DNA of 11,659 bases from assembly GCA_003152145.1 (NCBI GenBank), contig PLZL01000229.1:6698-18356 (forward strand), in the 5' to 3' direction. A program made the position numbers and the translations under genes. The notes under the pieces were generated by a model that saw only the letters and a program-made list of their open reading frames with translations, searched no databases and was not told the DNA's origin. Positions 1 through 7,565 of the stretch are shown here, piece by piece (the stretch's first letter is position 1; each line of letters opens with the position of its first letter). This DNA comes from Limisphaerales bacterium (GTDB lineage: Bacteria > Verrucomicrobiota > Verrucomicrobiae > Limisphaerales > UBA11358).

Positions 1-419
1 CCGCAGACCAGCACGGCCAGCAGCGGCGGCAGCCACGCGCTGTCAGTCGTCAGAAATGAATAATCGCTCCCTTCGCGCTTGCGCTGCGCGTCCGTCCGGT
101 CATGCGGCAGCAACGCCACCGACCGCGCCAGCAGGCCGAGCGCGAGCGCCGCGCACACGGCGGAAAACAAATTCAGCGCGAGCGGAACCGCCGACGCGGG
201 CAGCCAGCGGAGCGGACATGTGGCCAGAAAGGTGATGGGACTCAACACCTCCGGCTGCCACGTCCAGCCGGAAATTTTCGCCACGGAGGGGAGATTGAAC
301 AACGACACCCATCGGTTCAGCGTCAGCCCGTAAACCACCAGCATCGCCGCCGCCAGCAGCCACGGCAGCCGGCGTGGGACAAAATTCCTTCGCGGGTCAG
401 TTCGTGTTTCCATCGCCAT
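1..419 (-). CDS. DUF2723 family multi-pass membrane protein, N-terminal part only
   Basis: The first 139 codons of a gene that runs off the left edge. After a basic N-terminus (residues 1-18) there is a hydrophobic helix at about 19-34, then a loop containing LTLNRWVSL and SGWTWQPEVLSP. A second hydrophobic stretch lies at about 76-104, then the motif ARSVALLPHDRTDAQR, and a third begins at 129. From memory this order matches the N-terminus of verrucomicrobial DUF2723 proteins, which are related to eukaryotic TMEM260 and to membrane O-mannosyltransferase-like GT-C enzymes. A membrane glycosyltransferase role is therefore possible but unproven. ATG codons at 419 and 413 are both usable and neither has a clear Shine-Dalgarno site. 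The gene begins inside the 3' end of the rRNA methyltransferase gene (17-23 base overlap), so the two are probably co-transcribed. The family call is fairly firm; the function is not. Confidence 0.72.
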   Translation of the reverse strand, partial: MAMETRTDPRRNFVPRRLPWLLAAAMLVVYGLTLNRWVSLFNLPSVAKISGWTWQPEVLSPITFLATCPLRWLPASAVPLALNLFSAVCAALALGLLARSVALLPHDRTDAQRKREGSDYSFLTTDSAWLPPLLAVLVC

Positions 420-1593
420 GAGTTGAACCAGTTGAATCCATATTTCGCGGTTTGGCAAGGTTTTGTCCCGCGCGCAAATCCGCCACGCATTCCACGTGCT
501 GCGTCTGCGGAAACATGTCCAGCGGTTGCACGCGCGCCAAGTCAAAGACACCATCCGCGCACAAAATGTTCAAGTCCCGCGCCATCGTCGCCGGATGGCA
601 CGACACATAAACGACTTGCGCCGGCCTCGTCTCGCGCAGCAATTGCAGGATTTCCGGCTGGCAGCCCTTCCGCGGCGGGTCGAGAATCACCGCCGTCGCC
701 TCCGGTGAAAACCGTTTCAAAACCCCCAAAAAAACTTCCTCGGCCTTGGCCGCCACGAATTCGCCGTTGGAAATCCTCCGCATCGCGGCGTTTGGGCGCG
801 CCGCCTGAACCGCGCGCTGGTCGTATTCAACGCCGACAAACGACTCGATCGCGTCCGCCAGCTCAATGCCGAAAAATCCAACACCGCAATACAAATCAAT
901 CAAATGCCGCGCGCCGCTATCGCGGAGAAATCCGCGAACCGTCCCGACGAGCTTCGGCAGCAGGAAAAAATTGTTCTGAAAGAACGAATCCGGCGGCACG
1001 TCCCAATCTTCCGGCTGCACGCGCAGCACAACCTTGATTCCGCCCTTTGGCGGCGGATGGGTGCGGACGTGCCGGATTTGTTCGTTCAACGCCGGCTCGG
1101 CGATTTTGCATTCCTCAATGTCCTCAACCAGCCCGCAGTCCCAGCGCACGAAACCGATGTTCAATTTCTGTTCCGGCTTGTTCCACTGGCTGCGGATCAT
1201 GATGCGATTGCGATAGCCGAAAGGCTGCGGACAAGGAACAACCGGCGCGATCTTATCCGAAGTAATTTTTCCGACGCGCTCAAACAAATCCGAAATCTGC
1301 TTGTGCTTCAACTGCAACTGCGTCGAATACGCGATGTGCTGATACTGGCAACCGCCGCACGCGCCAAAGTAACGACATTCCGGCTCGACGCGCTCCGGCG
1401 ATGGCTTCGCCACGCGCAACAATTTCGCCCGCGCAAAATTTTTTTTGACCTCGGTGATTTCGGCTTCGACGGTTTCGCCAACCAGCACGAACGGAACGAA
1501 CACGACGAAATCATCAATACGTCCGACACCCTCGCCGCCGAAGGCAATGTCGTGAATCGTCAGGATAATCTGGTCGCCGGTTTTGAGAGGCAC
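397..1593 (-). CDS. rlmD: 23S rRNA (uracil-C5)-methyltransferase, RlmD/RumA family
   Basis: A 398-residue SAM-dependent methyltransferase of the TrmA/RlmD/RlmC superfamily, expected to methylate a uracil C5 in 23S rRNA. An N-terminal TRAM RNA-binding domain spans about 1-60. An iron-sulfur cysteine set follows: C73, C79, C82 in ECRYFGACGGC, plus C162. The substrate-side FFQNN motif is at 204-208, the SAM motif DLYCGVGFFG at 233-242, and DPPRKG at 305-310. The catalytic cysteine is C332 in YVSCHP and the general-base glutamate E368 in QHVECV. The length is normal for the family, with about 25 extra C-terminal residues that lie over the start of the next gene. The start is GTG at 1593; no in-frame ATG or good ribosome site was found just upstream. 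RlmD is a better fit than TrmA because of the TRAM domain and four cysteines, but RlmC and RlmCD are not excluded. Confidence 0.9.
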   Translation of the reverse strand: MPLKTGDQIILTIHDIAFGGEGVGRIDDFVVFVPFVLVGETVEAEITEVKKNFARAKLLRVAKPSPERVEPECRYFGACGGCQYQHIAYSTQLQLKHKQISDLFERVGKITSDKIAPVVPCPQPFGYRNRIMIRSQWNKPEQKLNIGFVRWDCGLVEDIEECKIAEPALNEQIRHVRTHPPPKGGIKVVLRVQPEDWDVPPDSFFQNNFFLLPKLVGTVRGFLRDSGARHLIDLYCGVGFFGIELADAIESFVGVEYDQRAVQAARPNAAMRRISNGEFVAAKAEEVFLGVLKRFSPEATAVILDPPRKGCQPEILQLLRETRPAQVVYVSCHPATMARDLNILCADGVFDLARVQPLDMFPQTQHVECVADLRAGQNLAKPRNMDSTGSTHGDGNTN

Positions 1594-1759
1594 GCGGGAA
1601 AGTTTAGGGACAAACCGCGCGCAAAAAAGATTTTTTAACCATTAACGCAAGATGCGCGAGCCGGAGGGACTGGATGTTTTTAGCGGTATTAGCATTCATG
1701 GGGGTGAAGCCCGGCAAGGGCGCTCACCCCCATTTGAATGGGTGCCGCCATCCAAACGC
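1594..1759. other. Intergenic gap between exoprotein gene and rlmD
   Basis: This gap holds the hairpin at 1693-1740 and, next to rlmD, an A/T-rich patch (AAAAAAGATTTTTTAACC around 1624-1641). No convincing -35/-10 pair for the minus-strand rlmD gene could be singled out. A plus-strand reading frame opens at 1652 and continues over the exoprotein gene. It has no ribosome site and looks like a shadow. Confidence 0.4.
1693..1740 (-). terminator. Strong hairpin downstream of the large exoprotein gene, candidate terminator
   Basis: A perfect 10-bp stem, ATGGGGGTGA (1698-1707) with TCACCCCCAT (1724-1733), encloses an inner GCCC/GGGC pairing around GGCAA. An outer CATTC (1693-1697) pairs with GAATG (1736-1740) across a two-base TT bulge. 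It lies 20 bases past the TAG stop (1760-1762) of the minus-strand exoprotein gene and 100 bases before the rRNA methyltransferase start, which suits a transcript end or an mRNA-stabilising structure. No T-run follows on either strand, so it is not a textbook intrinsic terminator. A dispersed palindromic repeat is the alternative. Confidence 0.4.
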
Positions 1760-4700
1760 CTACCAGCCGCAGGTGTTGGTGGTGACGACCATGGAGAAGT
1801 AATCTGGTTCGGCGTCATCCCGGATCACCACGACAATGTCGTTGGTTCCATAATGCAGAGCGTTCGTCGGAAAGGATTGAAGGCCCGGCCAGTAGGCTTC
1901 CGAATTATTTGTCATGCCAATATAGCCGGTTGAATTGTTGACATACAACCAGTAGTCGTTGTCTATGGCGATGGAGTATTTCACCCGCGACAGGTCCACA
2001 CTGTTGGTGGCGATGAACATGGCGATGTGATTGGACCGGATTGTCTCCGCCGGCCAATAGCTGTTCGGCAGGGGATAACGATCGAAGTATTGATTGGGAT
2101 ACTCGCTGGAAAACGGCGCCTGCAATTTGACCACATTGGTCGGGTCGTCCAGATTTGTCACCACGTCCCAGACGGCGTTGGCCGGAACAAAATAGCCGCG
2201 ATCAAGCCCCATCACCGCCGCCACATTGGAGCCGGGCGAAGCGTAGGTGACGCCGGACTGTGAGGTCTCAAAGGTCACAACGTAATAATTGGTCTGGTTG
2301 GGAACGGCGTTGACATCCAAATAACTCATCTGGCCGCCGTTTTGGGTGGTGTAAATGGGCGTGTAGGGGCCGCCGGAATTGGTGGAGCGGTGGATGACGA
2401 AATCACTGATCATCAGGCCTTCCTGCTGCATTTGCAGCACCGCCGCGTCCAAGCTCCAATCCAGTTGCACCGCCGACCCGAACTGATAGCAAGCGGCATT
2501 TTCAGCGGTCAACGACGGTCCCGCGACGGCATAGATTTTGACGGTGCCCGGATAGAGGCCTGGCCAAACGCCGTCGTGGACGGTGAACTGAAATGAATCC
2601 ATGCTCTCGCCGTTGGTTGGCGTGTAGGTGAGATGGGGCGGCGTGCCGCTCAAAAACCCGTTGGTGGGGCCGTTGGCAACGGTGTATGTGTAATAATTAG
2701 TGTCCGCGGTGCAGGATTCATTATAGTCCGCCGCGCTCAAGGTGATGGCCACGGCCTGATTGGTTCCGGTGAGCACGCTTAGATCATTGGGATAAATATG
2801 GGTGTTGTCGACGGTGATGGTGACGGTGCTCGTGGCGGCATCGCCGCAGCCGTTGAAGACAACGTAATTGAAGATGTCCAAGCCCGTGAAGTTGGTGCCG
2901 GTGGGCGTGTAAGCGAGGTTGGGCGCTGTGCCGCTCAAAGCGCCGTGCTGCGGAGTGGAGACCGCATAGCCCAACGTTTCGCCGCAGTTGTCCCAGCCGC
3001 TCAAAGCAACGCCGACCGGCCTGCCGCGACAGGTTTGAACCGAAATCGGATTGGCATAGACCGGGTCGGAAATGATTAAAGTGACGGTGGCCGGAGCGGA
3101 ATCATACTGGCCATCGCTGACTTTGAAGGTGAAACTGTCCTGACCTTCATAACAATTCGTTGGCGTGTAAGTCATGTAAGGCGGCGTGCCGCTCAAGGTT
3201 CCGTGAACCGGATAAGTCAGGATGATATAAGACAATGGTAAATTACGAGGGTCATCGGCACGTAAGTAAATAGGCCATGATGTATTTGGACATGGCCGCT
3301 GGATGTCACCGTGAGCTGTCGGATACACCTCGGGATTGGCGAGGAGGGTATTGGTGGCAGAATAATATGAAGGGTCAATCAGGTAATTGGTGTTTTGTAT
3401 CAGCGTCAGGATGATGGTCTGATCCGGCTTCAAGCCGTCGGCAGTCGGCTCGATGTCAATTTCCGCATAACCTTGATTGACGGGAACAGTGGCAACGCCC
3501 GTCAGATTGGAATAGTCAATGCCATTCCGCGCCGTGCCGCCGATGCTGTAATAAACCGTCACGTCATTGGTCGCCCAGCCTTCGTCGAAAATGTAAATGA
3601 TGCCGCCATGTCCGGGGTCGCTGGTGTTGGTCGGATTTAGCTCTTCGGAGTCCTGTCCGTTCACAATCCACATCACCGGATTGGCGTGATGCGCCCAAAA
3701 GAAAGTCATGGCGTTGGTCATGGGAATGGGCGAGAAATCCGCCTGACCGTCAGAAGCGTAAAACAAAATTTCGCCCAAATCCCAATAGCCGCGTGTCAAA
3801 TCCGGCGTGGAAAGCAACTGGTAATTGTTGCCACCCACGGTGTTGTGCAAGCGCAGCCCAAGACTGGTGACTTCATTCGAGGCTTCCAGCCACAGCCGGT
3901 TGGTGTCAATCATCGAAGTAACGCCATTGGGTTGAAACGATTGGTTGTTTTCATCGCTGCCGGCCATTTGTATCCGCTCAATGAGACCCGCCACGGTTTG
4001 AACTTGCGCCTGCAAGGTGGAAGCCGCTTGCACACTGTTCATCCGTCTGGCGGACGAAGATGCGAGTTGGCCGCCGGTGTCATCCACCATAAAAATGTTG
4101 CCGGCCACCGAATAAATCGGCAGGGCCGACAGATTGGCCGGCAGAGTCGGATAAGGCAGTGCCATGAGATGGCCGTTGGATCCTGCGGTCATCACCCAAA
4201 AGGTTCCCAACCTTGGCAGCGCCATTGTGGACACCGAAGTCAGTCCAGCTTCGTCGGAGACCGCCTGAACGACTGAATCTTGAACCGGTGCGAGTGCTTG
4301 CTGTGCGTGAATAGAACTGGCAGCCGGTAAAAGAAAAAGAACGGCAAGCGCGGTAAAAGCCCGTAATAAAGACCGCCGCCTGCAAATAAGAATCGCCAGA
4401 CTAGCTAATCCAATTAAAGCTAGAGTCGAAGGCTCTGGGACAGAAACCAGCCCTTCCCGAAACCATAAATCCGAACTAGGTTGAATAAATCCACCGGTGC
4501 TGCCATATAGTTGACCGTTTGGATAAGTATTGGTAAGCACCATTATTCCCCACGGATCATCTCCCGACAAAACGACTGGTTGAAGGTAGTAAGTCTGTCC
4601 CGAAGTCAGGGCAAGCGGAGTCGAAAAGTAAAAGTTAGTTACTCCGGGATATATATTTCCGAATCCCTCCGGCATATAAACCGGAGTCGTTGAACCCAAA

Positions 4701-5002
4701 AACGTAGCCGTATTAGTCCGCGTCGAACCAGTCCACAGATTTACATAGACCGTCGCTCCATTGTTGCCGTTGTTGGGTATGTCCCAAAACTCAAACTGGA
4801 CAAATCCAATCGCCGAAAGCGATGGAATAAAAGATTGCAACAACGGTGAATCTTCTTGAAGGTAAAAAAAGTCAACACCTGGGTTTTGAGGAGAAAGCGG
4901 ACTCACGGCCGATTGCTGGTCATAGATGAAGCCTTGCGCGTGAGTTTGAAGTGCAGCGGCAACAATCAGTGCCGCTATTAAACTTTGAACGGTTGTTTTC
5001 AT
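1760..5002 (-). CDS. PEP-CTERM protein fused in frame to a multidomain Calx-beta/cadherin-like exoprotein
   Basis: A 1080-residue secreted or surface protein, read from ATG at 5002, where MKTTVQ starts a proper signal peptide (hydrophobic 8-19, THAQ at 20-23). A TTG at 5032 would only add ten residues ahead of it. Residues 24-187 form a beta-rich exported domain. It ends in a full PEP-CTERM signal: VPEP at 188-191, a hydrophobic helix at 192-207 and RRR at 208-210. The chain does not stop there. SLLR and a second signal-like hydrophobic run (215-230) end in IHA-QQ at 231-235. The remainder includes a Calx-beta-like domain (about 460-555, with GTARNGIDY), then three cadherin-like repeats marked by HGTLSGTPP (600), HGALSGTAP (686) and NGFLSGTPP (781). 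An Fn3-like domain (about 830-928) and a C-terminal beta domain follow. No anchor or sorting signal is seen at the C-terminus. Architecture is clear; function is unknown, perhaps adhesion or matrix. Confidence 0.82.
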   Translation of the reverse strand: MKTTVQSLIAALIVAAALQTHAQGFIYDQQSAVSPLSPQNPGVDFFYLQEDSPLLQSFIPSLSAIGFVQFEFWDIPNNGNNGATVYVNLWTGSTRTNTATFLGSTTPVYMPEGFGNIYPGVTNFYFSTPLALTSGQTYYLQPVVLSGDDPWGIMVLTNTYPNGQLYGSTGGFIQPSSDLWFREGLVSVPEPSTLALIGLASLAILICRRRSLLRAFTALAVLFLLPAASSIHAQQALAPVQDSVVQAVSDEAGLTSVSTMALPRLGTFWVMTAGSNGHLMALPYPTLPANLSALPIYSVAGNIFMVDDTGGQLASSSARRMNSVQAASTLQAQVQTVAGLIERIQMAGSDENNQSFQPNGVTSMIDTNRLWLEASNEVTSLGLRLHNTVGGNNYQLLSTPDLTRGYWDLGEILFYASDGQADFSPIPMTNAMTFFWAHHANPVMWIVNGQDSEELNPTNTSDPGHGGIIYIFDEGWATNDVTVYYSIGGTARNGIDYSNLTGVATVPVNQGYAEIDIEPTADGLKPDQTIILTLIQNTNYLIDPSYYSATNTLLANPEVYPTAHGDIQRPCPNTSWPIYLRADDPRNLPLSYIILTYPVHGTLSGTPPYMTYTPTNCYEGQDSFTFKVSDGQYDSAPATVTLIISDPVYANPISVQTCRGRPVGVALSGWDNCGETLGYAVSTPQHGALSGTAPNLAYTPTGTNFTGLDIFNYVVFNGCGDAATSTVTITVDNTHIYPNDLSVLTGTNQAVAITLSAADYNESCTADTNYYTYTVANGPTNGFLSGTPPHLTYTPTNGESMDSFQFTVHDGVWPGLYPGTVKIYAVAGPSLTAENAACYQFGSAVQLDWSLDAAVLQMQQEGLMISDFVIHRSTNSGGPYTPIYTTQNGGQMSYLDVNAVPNQTNYYVVTFETSQSGVTYASPGSNVAAVMGLDRGYFVPANAVWDVVTNLDDPTNVVKLQAPFSSEYPNQYFDRYPLPNSYWPAETIRSNHIAMFIATNSVDLSRVKYSIAIDNDYWLYVNNSTGYIGMTNNSEAYWPGLQSFPTNALHYGTNDIVVVIRDDAEPDYFSMVVTTNTCGW
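2570..3215 (-). repeat. Three tandem cadherin-like repeat units inside the exoprotein gene
   Basis: Three related units of about 86-95 codons carry the same core: a Gly-X-Leu-Ser-Gly-Thr turn, then Tyr-Thr-Pro-Thr, then Asp-Ser-Phe-X-Phe-X-Val (Asp-Ile-Phe-X-Tyr-X-Val in the middle unit). Their markers begin near 3205, 2947 and 2662. The DNA still shows similarity: GTGCCGCTCAA occurs on the plus strand near 3187, 2929 and 2644. The units resemble bacterial Ig-like/cadherin-like (Big_9 type) modules of surface proteins. Confidence 0.6.
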
Positions 5003-5278
5003 AATTTCGGGTTTTGCGATCCCGCCTGCCAACCAATAGGGCGTGACTACTCACGCTCCACGACAGGCACTGGTATGCCTTCCAAAGAACGCTTTCGGCA
5101 CGCCCCGCCTGGGGCGTGCTTCGAGCGCTGTCTTTGATCAAAAATGCCAGTTTTAGAGGGACAGCAGCCGAAGCCGCAGATTGTCTTTGTTGTTTTAAGT
5201 TTTACATTCGTTTTGAACCGACATTTCTGTTTTTACTCCTGCCGGGTTGCCCTGACAAGAAGTATCGTCAGGGATTTT
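5003..5278 (-). promoter_or_regulatory. Structured leader/promoter region of the exoprotein gene
   Basis: This 276-base region lies between the CLC gene end and the exoprotein ATG. Near the ATG are three perfect stem-loops: GCGTGA/TCACGC (5041-5056), AGGCA/TGCCT (5065-5080) and GCACGCCCC/GGGGCGTGC with a four-base loop (5098-5119). GCCTG at 5024-5028 can also pair with CAGGC at 5064-5068, enclosing the first hairpin and competing with the second. A weaker GCTGTC/GACAGC pairing joins 5127-5132 and 5160-5165. Further out the DNA is A/T-rich. A possible minus-strand promoter is TTGTCA-17-TAAAAA (about 5265 to 5226), weakly supported. No known riboswitch consensus was recognised. Confidence 0.4.
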
Positions 5279-5279
5279 T
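5250..5279 (+). terminator. Hairpin with T-run just past the CLC stop
   Basis: CCCTGAC (5250-5256) pairs perfectly with GTCAGGG (5267-5273) across ten bases and is followed on the plus strand by ATTTTT. That is the form of an intrinsic terminator reading rightward, yet no plus-strand gene ends here. On the minus strand it sits directly after the CLC stop codon but lacks a U-run. It may protect or end the CLC transcript, or guard against antisense transcription. Confidence 0.35.
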
Positions 5280-7111
5280 CACCGTGTCGGGTCGCTTTTT
5301 TCGGCGATGGCCTCCGAGAAGATGGCGAGCAGTTCGGCGCGCGACACGGAGCCGACGAGCCGGTTTTCGTTCAGGCTGTTGACAACCGGCACATTGCGAA
5401 TTTCGCTTTCGAGCACCAGCGGCAGCGCGTCGAGCAACCGCTGGCCGGGCGTGAGGCACTTGGGCGGCGGGCGCATCACGTCACTGGCGATGACGCCTTC
5501 CAACTCCTGCGTGTTGTTCAAAAACTCCTTCAAGTCCTGCAATGCCACCACACCGAGCAGCCGCCGCTGCGCGTCCACGACCGGAACAAAATTATTCGGA
5601 CTGGTCAGAAACCGGCCGGCGATTTCCCGGAGCAGCGTGGTTTCCCGGACCGGGGCGATGGGTGCGTGCATGAAATCGCCGACGGTTTGCTCCATCACCG
5701 CGCCGGGCCGGCTTGTTTCCCGCCCCAGCGCGAGGCCCTTGACGCGCAAATGCTCGGTATAGACCGATTCGCCGTGCATTTGCCGCGCCACGAGGATGGA
5801 AACGACGCACGCGAGCATCAGCGGCGGCACGAGCGAGTAATCCAGCGACAATTCAAAAATTAAAATCATCGCCAGCAGCGGCGACCGCGTCGTTGCCGCC
5901 AGCGTCGCGCCCATCCCGACAAGAGCGAGCGCGCCCGCCGGCACGTCCGCCGCATGGCCGGACTGATGCAGGGCGCCGCCAAACAGCGCGCCCGCGCCCG
6001 CGCCAAGAAACAGCGTGGGCGTGAACACGCCGCCGACCGTGCCCGCGCCGACCGTTGCCGAGGTCGCCAGCATTTTTGCGAGGAACAATCCGGCCAGCCA
6101 CAGAAGCGCCCAGGCTGCGGGCGGAATTTGCAGCGGCCAGGCGTCCGGCGGGAAATTTTCGTGGAGAATGTCGTTGGTCACCGAATAGCCGTTGCCGCAG
6201 ACACCGGGAAACCCGATGGCAATGATGCCCACGACAAAACCGGCCAATGTCAACCGGAGATAAACCGGCCAGTTCAGCTTGCGGAATTGCTCGTCGCTGA
6301 CGCGCAACAATTTCAAAAAACAGGCGCCGACCGCGCCGCAAATTACGCCGAGCAGCACGAACCACGGCAGTTGCGGCAGCGTCGCGGCTGGAAACGGGGG
6401 GATTTGATACCAAGGCGCGATGCCGAAGATGCTGCGCGACACCATCGCCGCGATGACCGAGGAAAAGACCAGCGGGGCGAAAAGGTTCATCGAAAAATTG
6501 CCGAGCACGATGAGCGCCGAAAAAATCGCGCCGGTAATTGGCGCGTTATAGGCCGCCGCGATGCCGGACGCCGCGCCGCACCCGACCAGCAACCGCAGCC
6601 GATAAGGCGGCCATTTGGCGAACTGGCCGAGCTTGGACGAGAGCGTCGCCGCCAGTTGCGTGATGCCGCCTTCGCGCCCGATGGACGCGCCGGTGGCAAT
6701 GCTGATGATGGCGGAAATGGTTTTGACGAATTCGGTGCGGAACGGCAGCCGCCCGTCGCCGGCAACGACAACTTCGAGCAGATTGGTTGAGCCTTGCGGT
6801 CCGACGAGACGAAACCCCAAATGCAGCACCAGTCCCGCCGCCAGCCCGCCGAGCGTGGTCACCAAGACGCGCTCCCAATCCGACAACTGTTCCGCGACTT
6901 CGACCGGGTCACCCGGCTGCAGGAGGTGAACCGCGTAATAAAACAGCAGGTTGACCAGCCCGCCAATGACGCCAACGACGCCGGCGAGCACGAGGTGAAA
7001 AGCCTCCTCCTTGAGCGTCAGCTTCTCGCGCAATTGCAGCGCGCGCCGCCAGTGCCGGCGGAGAAACTCCTGCACCTTGGCCATCAGGCCGTTGTTCAGC
7101 CACGACTGCAC
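5279..7111 (-). CDS. CLC family chloride channel/transporter with two C-terminal CBS domains
   Basis: A 610-residue inner-membrane anion transporter. The CLC core with its many helices spans about 35-445, followed by two CBS domains (about 474-530 and 540-598) that in this family can bind adenine nucleotides and modulate transport. The anion-path motifs are visible: GREGG at 145-149 with the gating glutamate E147 (usual form GREGP), GNGYS at 306-310, and GGVFTP at 360-365. The usual GSGIP loop is replaced by GPQGSTN (104-110). Where exchangers carry the internal proton glutamate, this protein appears to have Leu200/Ile201, so proton coupling is in doubt. The start is GTG at 7111; ATG at 7084 is possible, and neither has a clear ribosome site. 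It follows the small aspartic protease gene by 60 bases, likely in one transcript. Confidence 0.9.
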   Translation of the reverse strand: MQSWLNNGLMAKVQEFLRRHWRRALQLREKLTLKEEAFHLVLAGVVGVIGGLVNLLFYYAVHLLQPGDPVEVAEQLSDWERVLVTTLGGLAAGLVLHLGFRLVGPQGSTNLLEVVVAGDGRLPFRTEFVKTISAIISIATGASIGREGGITQLAATLSSKLGQFAKWPPYRLRLLVGCGAASGIAAAYNAPITGAIFSALIVLGNFSMNLFAPLVFSSVIAAMVSRSIFGIAPWYQIPPFPAATLPQLPWFVLLGVICGAVGACFLKLLRVSDEQFRKLNWPVYLRLTLAGFVVGIIAIGFPGVCGNGYSVTNDILHENFPPDAWPLQIPPAAWALLWLAGLFLAKMLATSATVGAGTVGGVFTPTLFLGAGAGALFGGALHQSGHAADVPAGALALVGMGATLAATTRSPLLAMILIFELSLDYSLVPPLMLACVVSILVARQMHGESVYTEHLRVKGLALGRETSRPGAVMEQTVGDFMHAPIAPVRETTLLREIAGRFLTSPNNFVPVVDAQRRLLGVVALQDLKEFLNNTQELEGVIASDVMRPPPKCLTPGQRLLDALPLVLESEIRNVPVVNSLNENRLVGSVSRAELLAIFSEAIAEKSDPTR

Positions 7112-7171
7112 GCGGCAAATTTAATTCCGAACAGCCTGTTTGACGAGGCGGGATTTTGGAGCAGGAAATCT

Positions 7172-7534
7172 TTACGCCGCGAGTGTCGTCGTGGCGACGA
7201 AACGGTGGTTGATGTTGTCCACCATGACGCCGAAGCCTTCAAGTGTCCGGACACCGAGCAGCGTCATGTCGCCCGGCCCGGCAAAAACAACTTCGTCCGC
7301 CGTTTCGTAACCGTTTGAGCGCAGGATGACATAGCCAACGTCGCGCTCGATGGCCTGCTTGGTCGCGGTGTGAAAAGCGCGTTTTCGGCGGGGGGGCACG
7401 CCGATTTTCAACAGCACGTCGGCGGGCAACCACGTCAATTCAGAGCCCGTGTCCACCAGCGCTTCCAACGGCGGCGTGGTCTGTTCTTCGCGTTTGGGAT
7501 TGCAGGCAACGATGTTGACTTTGAAGATGCTCAC
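7172..7534 (-). CDS. Small retropepsin-like aspartic protease
   Basis: A 120-residue single-domain protein of the clan AA retropepsin-like family. The catalytic motif is LVDTGSELTWLP, with DTG at 28-30. A typical second half, TLLGVRTLEGFGVMVD (91-106), matches the conserved end of these proteins. One DTG per chain means it should act as a homodimer. There is no signal peptide or membrane helix, so it is expected in the cytoplasm. The substrate is unknown; from memory, relatives are often small stand-alone genes of unknown role. The start is GTG at 7534. An ATG at 7536 is out of frame and runs straight into a stop. No Shine-Dalgarno site is visible, but the gene follows the peroxiredoxin stop by only 31 bases, consistent with coupling in a polycistronic mRNA. 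Confidence 0.78.
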   Translation of the reverse strand: MSIFKVNIVACNPKREEQTTPPLEALVDTGSELTWLPADVLLKIGVPPRRKRAFHTATKQAIERDVGYVILRSNGYETADEVVFAGPGDMTLLGVRTLEGFGVMVDNINHRFVATTTLAA

Positions 7535-7565
7535 ATTTGTATTAAATAACTTCAGCCAGTCTTTT

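Noticed and set aside
102..1638. Long plus-strand open frames at 102-1037 and 904-1638
   Set aside because: They lie antisense to the DUF2723 and rlmD genes, are Arg/Pro-rich low-complexity translations, and have no domain. They are typical shadows of GC-rich coding DNA.
1652..1933. Plus-strand open frame of 93 codons over the exoprotein 3' end
   Set aside because: More than half is antisense to the exoprotein gene. There is no ribosome site and no recognisable domain.
2570..3215. CRISPR-like or satellite repeat
   Set aside because: The repeats have a period near 260-290 bases, are diverged, stay in frame and encode protein domains, so they are internal gene duplication.
4080..4385. Alternative minus-strand frame at the fusion junction as the true start of the second protein
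   Set aside because: Its translation lacks a signal peptide or domain, while the main frame continues smoothly into a second signal-like segment and known domain types.
5003..5170. Known riboswitch (c-di-GMP class I or cobalamin) in the exoprotein leader
   Set aside because: The conserved consensus stretches of those riboswitches are not present; only simple hairpins are seen.
5144..6790. Plus-strand frames at 5144-5863 and 5954-6790
   Set aside because: Antisense to the CLC gene, which carries all family motifs. The translations are Arg-rich without structure.
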